This document shows, in pieces, positions 42,637 through 48,992 of a DNA stretch of 64,000 bases; the stretch's first letter is position 1, and every line of letters starts with the position of its first letter. A model generated the notes under the pieces. It ran no database searches and was not told where the DNA came from. It saw only the letters and a list, made by a program, of their open reading frames with translations. This DNA is from Pseudonocardia sp. DSM 110487 (GTDB lineage: Bacteria; Actinomycetota; Actinomycetes; Mycobacteriales; Pseudonocardiaceae): positions 4,030,001 to 4,094,000 of the forward strand of contig NZ_CP080521.1 of the NCBI RefSeq assembly GCF_019468565.1, read 5' to 3'. The translations under genes and the position numbers were made by a program.

Positions 42637-42999
42637 TCAGGCTGATGCGTTGCGGTGGGCGCGGTTGCCCGCGATCAGCCCGTCGAGAACGTCGCGGGCG
42701 TGGATCAGCTCGCCGATGTGGGCGTCGAGCCGCTCGCGTTCCTCGATCATCCGCGCGAAGGCGGCGTCGGTGTTGTCGTCGCTGGGTGAGTCGACGCACG
42801 GCAACAGCTCGGCGATGGTCCGGCTGGACAGACCGGCGGCGTAGAGCCATTGCAGGAACCTCACCCGCTCCAACGCGTCCTCGGTGTAGTGGCGTTGCCC
42901 GCCCGCACTGCGGGCGCTCGCCAGCAGGCCTTGCTCCTCGTAGTAGCGCAGCGCCCGGACACTCACCCCTGCCCGCTCCGCGAGCACTCCGATCCGCAC
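42637..42999 (-). CDS. MerR family transcriptional regulator
   Basis: Regulator of 120 residues: winged helix IGVLAERAGVSVRALRYYEEQGLL at 3-26 with the RRHY-type block as GGQRHYTEDAL, then the dimerising helix (MIEERERLDAHIGELIHARDVL). No Cys metal or drug-binding domain, so a minimal MerR. ATG at 42997-42999. It diverges from a ruined old-yellow-enzyme gene; a 14-base perfect palindrome (43037-43050) lies between. MerR plus flavin reductase is a common actinomycete pairing, suggesting its former target. Confidence 0.9.
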   Translation of the reverse strand: MRIGVLAERAGVSVRALRYYEEQGLLASARSAGGQRHYTEDALERVRFLQWLYAAGLSSRTIAELLPCVDSPSDDNTDAAFARMIEERERLDAHIGELIHARDVLDGLIAGNRAHRNASA

Positions 43000-43036
43000 G
43001 GCGCCTCCTCCTGCGATCCGCGACGCAAACCCTCGC

Positions 43037-43050
43037 CTCTGACGTCAGAG
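43037..43050. promoter_or_regulatory. MerR-type operator palindrome
   Basis: CTCTGACGTCAGAG is a perfect 14-base palindrome, extended on the right to GTCAG, in the divergent gap between the MerR gene and the old-yellow-enzyme remnant. MerR proteins bind such dyads inside a long-spaced promoter. Function is inferred from position. Confidence 0.65.
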
Positions 43051-43092
43051 TCAGCTTCTAGCGTAGCGCGGGACATTCCGGAGGAGGAAACC

Positions 43093-43380
43093 GTGACCAG
43101 CCTGTTCGACCGCTACCAGCTCGGCGTGCTGACCCTGCCCAACCGCGTGGTGATGGCGCCCATGACCCGGGTCCGCGCCACCGCCGACGGGCGGGCGACG
43201 CCATCGATGGCTGGCCCTCGGTGCCGACCTGATCAGCTTCGGGCGGGCCTTCATCGCCAACCCGGACCTGGTCGAACGACTCCGCTCACGCCTGCCGATC
43301 ACGGAGGACGACCAGGACACCTGGTACCAGGGCGGCAACGCAGGCTACGTCGACTACCCCGCCTACCGGCACACCGCCTG
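43093..43380 (+). pseudogene. Old yellow enzyme (NADH:flavin oxidoreductase) with large internal deletion
   Basis: The GTG at 43093 begins a normal family N terminus (TSLFDRYQLGVLTLPNRVVM, then APMTRVRATADGRATPS). At about 43205 the sequence jumps, with a frame change, to the family C terminus: ALGADLISFGRAFIANPDL, VERLRSRLPITEDD, then GYVDYP. Roughly 260 residues, including most of the FMN barrel, are missing. It cannot be functional. The GGAGGA ribosome site at 43080-43085 and MerR operator upstream remain intact. Confidence 0.85.
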
Positions 43381-43389
43381 ACCACTGTC

Positions 43390-43440
43390 CGGTGGTCGAG
43401 TAGCGCCGGCCCTGGCGGGCCGCCGCTACTCGACCGACGG
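43390..43440. repeat. Dispersed palindromic element, copy C (short form)
   Basis: GGTCGAGTAG (43394-43403) and CTACTCGACC (43426-43435) flank a GC-rich 22-base centre, without the inner CGTATCGAGACC arms of copies A and B. It separates the old-yellow-enzyme remnant from the convergent MerR gene and supplies the latter's stop codon and last codons. Hairpin terminator likely. Confidence 0.87.
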
Positions 43441-44178
43441 GAGGCGTCCGTTCGCTCGGGGTTCCGTGAGCAGCGCGTCGACGCGCCGCAGGACGTCCAG
43501 CTGTGCGGGGTTGTACAGGTCTCTGACGGCCTTCCCGATCGTCTTCCTCGCGAATTCCTCACCGTGTGGCGCGTCGACGTGCGGTGCGCGCAGTGCCGGG
43601 TGCTCGTCGAACAGTTTCCGGACGTGGGGCGCCCAGCGCTCGGCGACGTCCTTGCGGGTCTGCTCGTCGGCATCGGCGGGGAGCGTGTCGAACTCCTTGC
43701 CGACGGGGTCGCCGGTGTAGTTCTGCAACATGTCCGCGTAGGCCTGGCGCGGAGCCGATCCGAGGACCCGCGTCATCACCGTGATCAGGGATCGGTCGGC
43801 GTCGGACATCTCCGCCGTCGCGGCCGAGGCGAACTCGGGCGGCAGGTCGGTCGGCAGCGACTGGCGCATGATCAGGGCGAGTTCGACGCGGGCCAGCTGG
43901 AGGCGTTCGATGGTGGCCGCGAGCTCGGCGTCGAGAGCGCGCAGAGCGTCGTCAGGGTGGTCGTCGGCGTCGCCCATGTCAACGATCTGCGACAGCGAGA
44001 AGCCGAGGTCGGTGAGGCGCTTGATGCGCAGTACCCGGATCAGGTGCGCGACGCCGTACTGCTTGTAGCCGTTGGCGCGTCGCTCGGGTTCGGCCAGCAG
44101 CCCGACCTCGTGGTAGTGCCGGACCGCTCGCAGGCTGGTTCCGGCGAGCTCGGCGATCTCACGGGTGCTCCAGGCCAT
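43426..44178 (-). CDS. MerR family transcriptional regulator, TipA-like layout
   Basis: Regulator of 250 residues. The N-terminal winged helix is MAWSTREIAELAGTSLRAVR with HYHEVGLLAEPERRANGYKQY cut near residue 41; a coiled linker follows, and residues about 120-245 form a helical C-terminal ligand domain of unknown specificity. The last codons and stop (PSVE-stop) lie in repeat copy C. ATG at 44176-44178 is only about 10 bases below a TTGACC promoter with 19-base spacing, so the leader is very short. It controls itself and the divergent membrane protein gene through mirrored operators. Confidence 0.9.
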   Translation of the reverse strand: MAWSTREIAELAGTSLRAVRHYHEVGLLAEPERRANGYKQYGVAHLIRVLRIKRLTDLGFSLSQIVDMGDADDHPDDALRALDAELAATIERLQLARVELALIMRQSLPTDLPPEFASAATAEMSDADRSLITVMTRVLGSAPRQAYADMLQNYTGDPVGKEFDTLPADADEQTRKDVAERWAPHVRKLFDEHPALRAPHVDAPHGEEFARKTIGKAVRDLYNPAQLDVLRRVDALLTEPRANGRLPSVE

Positions 44179-44192
44179 GCCCCCAGTTCACA

Positions 44193-44267
44193 CCGTGCCG
44201 TAGCGGCATGGTCAAGGCGGCGTGTGACGTCCGCCATGAACATCTTGACCATGCCGCAACGGCACGG
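44193..44267. promoter_or_regulatory. Mirrored pair of MerR-type promoters
   Basis: Two copies of a 24-base sequence face away from each other: the complement of CTTGACCATGCCGCTACGGCACGG cut at 44193-44216, and CTTGACCATGCCGCAACGGC and four more bases at 44244-44267, differing at one base. Each holds a -35 TTGACC followed by the dyad GCCG-N3-CGGC, and a -10-like hexamer (TGAACT on the minus strand, TGTCGT on the plus strand) after 19 bases, the long spacing typical of MerR-activated promoters. One drives the MerR gene, the other the membrane protein gene. Confidence 0.82.
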
Positions 44268-44306
44268 GCTGTCGTGGATCCACCGCGCCGACGGAAAGGA
44301 CGAAAC

Positions 44307-45014
44307 GTGATCGACCAGAAGGACGCCCGCGAGGCGGACCTGCCCACCGAGCCGATGTCCACCGAGCCGATCCCGGTTGCCGGGCAGGCCGCGGCGCAGC
44401 CGACGCTGCTCGACCACATGGGCGGCCCGATGGGGTTCGTCTACTCCACCGTCCCGGTAGTGGTGTTCGTGGCGGCCAACGCGTTCCTGCCGCTGCCGAT
44501 GACGATCGGCGTCTCGGTCGCCGCCGGGCTGGCGCTGACCGGGTTCCGGCTGCTGCGCGGTGAGCGCTTCACGTCGGCGATCGGCGGGCTACTCGGCATC
44601 GCGGCCGCCGTGGGCATCGTCGCAGTCACCGGATCCGCGAAGGACTTCTTCGTCATCGGGATCTGGGCAGCGCTGGCAGGCTTCGTCGTCACCGCCGGTT
44701 CCGTGCTGGTCCGCAGGCCGCTGACCGGCGCGATCTGGAACCTGATGCACGGCGGCCAGCACGCATGGCGTGAAGACAGGGCCGTGCTACGGGCACACGA
44801 CGTCGCCACCCTCGCAGCGGCGCTCGTGTTCGGCGCCCGGTTCGCGGTGAAGCAATGGCTCTACCTGGCCGACTCGACCACATGGCTGGCCGTCGCCAAG
44901 ATCGCGATGGGGACACCGCTGACGGTGCTGGCCGCGCTGGTCATCGTGTGGGCGTTCCGGCGCACCACCAAGCGCCTCGCTACACCGCCGCGGAGTCACC
45001 GTCCGGCAGCGTGA
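44307..45014 (+). CDS. Integral membrane protein, DUF3159-like
   Basis: Membrane protein of 235 residues. After a 45-residue cytoplasmic leader there are five or six hydrophobic helices (VYSTVPVVVFVAANAFL, TIGVSVAAGLALTGF, GGLLGIAAAVGIVAV, FFVIGIWAALAGFVV, LAALVIVWAF). The GERFTSAIGGL and GFVVTAGSVLVRRPLTGAIW blocks match actinomycete DUF3159 proteins, whose function is unknown. GTG at 44307 follows GGAAAGGA. It is driven by the MerR-type promoter at 44244-44267, so it likely responds to a small hydrophobic ligand or drug. Confidence 0.85.
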   Translation: MIDQKDAREADLPTEPMSTEPIPVAGQAAAQPTLLDHMGGPMGFVYSTVPVVVFVAANAFLPLPMTIGVSVAAGLALTGFRLLRGERFTSAIGGLLGIAAAVGIVAVTGSAKDFFVIGIWAALAGFVVTAGSVLVRRPLTGAIWNLMHGGQHAWREDRAVLRAHDVATLAAALVFGARFAVKQWLYLADSTTWLAVAKIAMGTPLTVLAALVIVWAFRRTTKRLATPPRSHRPAA

Positions 45015-45046
45015 TCCCGCTCGGCGGCTCGCTCAAGCCACCGAGC

Positions 45047-46363
45047 TCAGGTCGCACGCAGCGGCTGGTGGGCGGTCTCCCTGATGAGCAACGCGCCGAC
45101 GAGGGTGAAGAGCAGGGCGGCGACGCAGTAGAACACGACGACCGTGGGGTTCCCGGTGAGCCCGACCAGCCACAGGACGACGAACGGTGCCGTGCCCCCG
45201 AAGAGTGCGTTGGCCAGGGTGTAGGCGACCGACAGGCCGCTCATGCGCACGGTGGTGGGGAAGAACTCCGACAGCAGGGTGGGCACCAGGCCCATGATCG
45301 CTGCCGCTGCGATGCCGAACAGTGCCTGGCCCGCGGCGATGGCGGGCAGAGTGCCGATCTCGTCAATGCGGAAGATCGGGTACATGAGGACGACGAGGAC
45401 GGCCGCGCCGCCGATGACGAACGGTTTCCGCCCGTAGGTGTCCGACAGCCGGCCCCAGAGCAGCGCGGCGGCGGCATAGACGAGGATGCCGATCACGTTG
45501 CCGCCGAGTGCGACGGGCAGCGGCACGTCCAGCTCGGTGTTCAGGAACGCCGGGATGTAGTTGTGGAAGACGTAGGTGGTCACGGTGCCGCCGGTGACGA
45601 TCGCGGCGCCGAGCAGGATCAGCCGCCAGTGGTGCCGGAGCGCCTCGGCGATCGGCAGGGACGGCTTGGCCTTCAGGTCGTGCTGCAGCTCGTGGACCCG
45701 CCGGTAGTCGGGGGTGTCCTCGAGCTTGAGTCGCATGTAGAGGCCGATCAGGCCGAGGGGCAGGGCGATGGCGAACGGGATGCGCCATCCCCACGAGTCG
45801 AGCTGCTCCGGGGACAGGATCGCGGTGAACAGCAGGACGAGCGCGGTGGCGGTGGCGGAGCCGAGGCCGACGGTGGCCGTCTGCCACGAGCCGTAGCGGC
45901 CCCGCTTGCCGTCGGGGGCGTACTCGACGATGAAGGTTGCCGAGCCGCCGAACTCGCCGCCCGCGGTGAACCCCTGCAGCGCTCGGATGATCAGCAGGAG
46001 CAGCGGTGCCCAGAGACCGATCTGGGCGTAGCCGGGCAGCAGGGCGATCGCCGCGGTGCCGATCGACATCACCAGGACCACGCCGGCCAGCACGTTGCGC
46101 CTGCCGACGCGGTCACCGAGGTTGCCCAGCAGCAACGCGCCGAACGGCCGGGCGACGAAGGCGACGCCGAAGGTCGCGAAGGTGGCCAGCAGCGCCGCCT
46201 GCGGGTCGGCGTTCGAGAAGAACACCCTGGCGAGGATCGGCGCGGAGGCGCCGTAGAGGACGAAGTCGTACCACTCCACGAAGTTGCCGATCGCGCCGGC
46301 GACGACGGCCTTCTTGGACACGGCCTCCCCGGGCCGCTGGACGGGAGGAGTGGGATGCGCCAT
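45047..46363 (-). CDS. MHS family MFS transporter
   Basis: Inner-membrane metabolite:H+ symporter of 438 residues, 12 helices. Seen: IGNFVEWYDFVLYG in helix 1 near residue 26, GNLGDRVGRRNVL near 85, LQGFTAGGEFGGSATF near 130, GRLSDTYGRKPF near 305, and LLSEFFPTTVRMSG near 365. Complete, unlike the truncated copy at 12260. ATG at 46361-46363 follows AGGAAGGA. It lies 28 bases upstream of the beta-glucosidase gene on the same strand and probably shares its control by the ROK repressor, although MHS porters usually carry organic or aromatic acids. Confidence 0.92.
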   Translation of the reverse strand: MAHPTPPVQRPGEAVSKKAVVAGAIGNFVEWYDFVLYGASAPILARVFFSNADPQAALLATFATFGVAFVARPFGALLLGNLGDRVGRRNVLAGVVLVMSIGTAAIALLPGYAQIGLWAPLLLLIIRALQGFTAGGEFGGSATFIVEYAPDGKRGRYGSWQTATVGLGSATATALVLLFTAILSPEQLDSWGWRIPFAIALPLGLIGLYMRLKLEDTPDYRRVHELQHDLKAKPSLPIAEALRHHWRLILLGAAIVTGGTVTTYVFHNYIPAFLNTELDVPLPVALGGNVIGILVYAAAALLWGRLSDTYGRKPFVIGGAAVLVVLMYPIFRIDEIGTLPAIAAGQALFGIAAAAIMGLVPTLLSEFFPTTVRMSGLSVAYTLANALFGGTAPFVVLWLVGLTGNPTVVVFYCVAALLFTLVGALLIRETAHQPLRAT

Positions 46364-46391
46364 TGCGGATCCTTCCTGCGAGATGGAGACG

Positions 46392-47612
46392 TCAGGTGGC
46401 GCGGAGCGTGGCGATTCGCCCGGTCGCGGCGATCCGGGCGAAGGCGTAGGCGCTCGGCTTGGGGACGCGGGTGAAGTCCTTGTCACGGTCGACGGCGATC
46501 AGGCCGAACTTCGGGCCGTACCCCTCGGACCACTCGAAGTTGTCGAAGGCCGACCAGTGGATGTAGCCGCGGACGTCGGCCCCCTCGGCCCTGGCCTGCG
46601 TCACGGCGGCGAGGTGGGATTCGAGGTAGTCGAGGCGTTCGGTGTCGTCCTCGGTGGCGATGCCGTTCTCGGTGACGTAGAGCGGCAGGCCCGTCGCGGC
46701 CGCGCGGTGGAGCATCTGCCGCAGCCCGTCCGGGTACACCGCCCAGCCCATCTGGGTGCGGGCGAAGCCGGCAGGCGGGTCGGCGAACAGCCACGGCGAG
46801 GCGGGGTCGACCCACTGCTTGCGGTAGTACTGCACACCGAGCCAGTCGCCGGGGTCGTTCTCGGTGAGCCCGTCGAGGTGCAGGTCGACGATCTCGGCCC
46901 GCATGCGGTCGCAGAACGCCCGGCACGTCCCGTCGTCGCGCGCGGGCGCCAGCAGCGGGAGCTGGACGGCCAGTCCTGGCCTCGACCCGCCCCGCCCGTC
47001 GCGCACGGCACGGACCGCGGCGTGGTGGGCGTCGAGCAGGACGCGCCCGGCCCGCCTCCACAGCACGGCGTTCGTGATCCCCGGCGGGTGGTAGCCCTCC
47101 AGGTAGCCGTGCAGCGCGACCATCTGCGGCTCGTTGATCGTGCAGACGAACGGCATCAGATCGCCCAGCTCGGTGACGACGCGGCGGCAGTAACGCTCGA
47201 ACAGCGGGATCGCCTCGGGCCCGAGCCAGCCGCCCTGCGCGGCGAACCAGCGCGGCAGCGTGAAGTGGTGCAGCGTCACGAACCCGGTCAGTCCGGCGTC
47301 GGCCAGCGCCGTGAGCATCCGGCGGTAGTGCGCCAGTGCGCTCTGGCTGAACTCACCGGGCGCAGGCTCGATCCGGGACCACTCCAGGGAGAGCCGGTGG
47401 CAGTTGTGTCCCAAGGACTTCAGCAGTGCGAAGTCCTCCGCGTAGCGGTGGAACTGGTCGATGCCGTCGCCGGAGGACTCCCGCGCGGCCGATGCGGGGT
47501 CGTGCTCGAAATCCCACCAGTCGTTGTTGGTGTTGCCGCCCTCGACCTGGTGGGCCGCGGTGGCGGCGCCCCAGAGGAAGCCGGCAGGGAAGTCGGCGTC
47601 GGTGGCGGTCAC
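46392..47612 (-). CDS. Family 1 glycoside hydrolase (beta-glucosidase)
   Basis: Cytoplasmic retaining glycosidase of 406 residues. N terminus FPAGFLWGAATAAHQVEG is the family signature; the acid/base Glu is in FVCTINEPQMVALHGY near residue 159 and the nucleophile Glu in PLYVTENGIA near 315; the aglycone-end motif W-SAFDNFEWSEGYGPKFGL is near 360-378. Somewhat short compared with typical 450-residue members but all core blocks are present. GTG at 47612 follows AGGAG. It diverges from the ROK repressor, which has a perfect palindrome in the intervening 84 bases. Probably hydrolyses an imported aryl- or alkyl-beta-glucoside. Confidence 0.93.
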   Translation of the reverse strand: MTATDADFPAGFLWGAATAAHQVEGGNTNNDWWDFEHDPASAARESSGDGIDQFHRYAEDFALLKSLGHNCHRLSLEWSRIEPAPGEFSQSALAHYRRMLTALADAGLTGFVTLHHFTLPRWFAAQGGWLGPEAIPLFERYCRRVVTELGDLMPFVCTINEPQMVALHGYLEGYHPPGITNAVLWRRAGRVLLDAHHAAVRAVRDGRGGSRPGLAVQLPLLAPARDDGTCRAFCDRMRAEIVDLHLDGLTENDPGDWLGVQYYRKQWVDPASPWLFADPPAGFARTQMGWAVYPDGLRQMLHRAAATGLPLYVTENGIATEDDTERLDYLESHLAAVTQARAEGADVRGYIHWSAFDNFEWSEGYGPKFGLIAVDRDKDFTRVPKPSAYAFARIAATGRIATLRAT

Positions 47613-47640
47613 ACGGGCTCCTAGTGTCGGTCTCGGCGAC

Positions 47641-47663
47641 CTTATGTCCCGTTGGGACATAAG
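47641..47663. promoter_or_regulatory. Perfect ROK-type operator
   Basis: CTTATGTCCC-GTT-GGGACATAAG: 10-base perfect arms around a 3-base centre, with a half-copy GCTGGGACC at 47671-47679. It lies 29 bases from the beta-glucosidase start and 34 bases from the ROK start. The AT-rich arms stand out from the surrounding GC-rich DNA. A site for the ROK repressor in both directions is the natural reading. Confidence 0.8.
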
Positions 47664-47696
47664 ACAACCCGCTGGGACCTTTCTAGGATGCATGCG

Positions 47697-48911
47697 ATGA
47701 CACGGTCAGCGAGGTTGGTGCCGTCCGAAGGCCTGTTCCTCGTACTCGGCCTGCTCCGGGCGGCGGGCCCGATCACCCGCGCCGAGCTCGCCCGGCGCAC
47801 CGGCCTGAGCCGGAAGGTCGTGACGCAGCGCGTCGACGAGCTCATCGCGAGCGGGTTGGTGGAGGAAGGTGAGATCGGCCGGTCCACCGGTGGCCGGGCC
47901 CCGCGCGAGGTCCGGTTCCGCGCCGGTGCGGCGCACGTGCTCGTGGCCGAGCTGGCCGCGACGAGCGTGACAGTGGGGCTCGCCGACCTCGGCGGCACCA
48001 TCCTCACGGAGATGCACGAGGACGCCGATCCGGCGGCGGGCCCGGACGCGACCCTCGGGCGCGTCGAGGAGCTGTTCGACAAGCTCCTGGCGGCGCGTCC
48101 CCCGCAGCGCCCGCCGCTGCGCGGCATCGGCATCGGCATCCCGGGACCGGTCGCGATCGCCACGGGTCGCCCGGTCGGGGCGTTGTCCGTTCCCGAGTGG
48201 GCCGACTACGCGGTCCGCGACCGGCTCTCGACCCGCTACGACGTGCCCGTTCAGGTCGACAACGACGCCAACCTGATGGCGCTCGGCGAGCTCCGCGCGG
48301 GGCTCGCGAAGGGGCACGACGACGTGCTCTTCATCAAGGTCGGGCGCGGGATCGGTGGAGCCGTCATCTCCTCGGGTGCCCTGCACCGCGGAGCCGAGGG
48401 ATTCGCGGGCGAGTTCGGGCACGTCTTCGTCTCCGCCGATGTCGAGGACGCGTGCTGGTGCGGGCACACCGGATGCCTCACGCAGGTCGCGGGCGCACGG
48501 GCGATCGGGCGGCAAGGTCATCGGGCGGCCGTCGACGGCCGCAGCGCCATACTCGCAGCCATCAGGGGGCAGGGGCGTGCCATCGGTGCGCGCGAGGTCT
48601 TCACCGCGGCCGCGGCGGGCGACCCCGTGAGCGCCGAGATCCTCACGCGGGCAGGTGAGGCGCTCGGTGCGGTGAGCGCGGCGCTCGTCAGCGGGCTCAA
48701 CCCGTCGCTGGTGCTCGTCGACGCCGGTCTGGTGAGCATCGACGACCCGTTCATGTCCGCGTTCCGCGCGACGGTCCTCGAACGCTCGCTCCCGAGCGCG
48801 GCGCGGCGCCTGCGGTTCGCCATCTCGTCGCTCGGCAACTCTGCCGGGCTCGTCGGCGCCGCCTTCGTCGTCGTCGACGAACTGCTCTCGCCCCGCCTGC
48901 TCGGCAGGTAG
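47697..48911 (+). CDS. ROK family transcriptional repressor
   Basis: Sugar-responsive repressor of 404 residues. Residues about 8-75 are a winged helix (ITRAELARRTGLSRKVVTQRV), and the rest is the ROK kinase-fold domain: GIGIGIPGPV near 142, DNDANLMALGE near 187, GRGIGGAVI near 218 and the zinc motif CWCGHTGCL near 260. The usual Glu after the zinc motif (GCLE) is Thr here. ATG at 47697 has TAGGA nine bases upstream; ATG at 47688 is an alternative. It likely binds the palindrome at 47641-47663 and releases it when the beta-glucoside or its sugar is present. Confidence 0.91.
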   Translation: MTRSARLVPSEGLFLVLGLLRAAGPITRAELARRTGLSRKVVTQRVDELIASGLVEEGEIGRSTGGRAPREVRFRAGAAHVLVAELAATSVTVGLADLGGTILTEMHEDADPAAGPDATLGRVEELFDKLLAARPPQRPPLRGIGIGIPGPVAIATGRPVGALSVPEWADYAVRDRLSTRYDVPVQVDNDANLMALGELRAGLAKGHDDVLFIKVGRGIGGAVISSGALHRGAEGFAGEFGHVFVSADVEDACWCGHTGCLTQVAGARAIGRQGHRAAVDGRSAILAAIRGQGRAIGAREVFTAAAAGDPVSAEILTRAGEALGAVSAALVSGLNPSLVLVDAGLVSIDDPFMSAFRATVLERSLPSAARRLRFAISSLGNSAGLVGAAFVVVDELLSPRLLGR

Positions 48912-48992
48912 CACCGGGCGCCGAGTCGCGCGGGCGTGGTCGGCGGGTCGCTGGTCGTGGCACGCTGACGGCCACGCTCCGTTCGAGATCGG

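Noticed and set aside
44855..46474. 539-codon plus-strand frame over the MHS transporter
   Set aside because: Asp/Gln/Gly-rich shadow of the minus-strand transporter; no family features.
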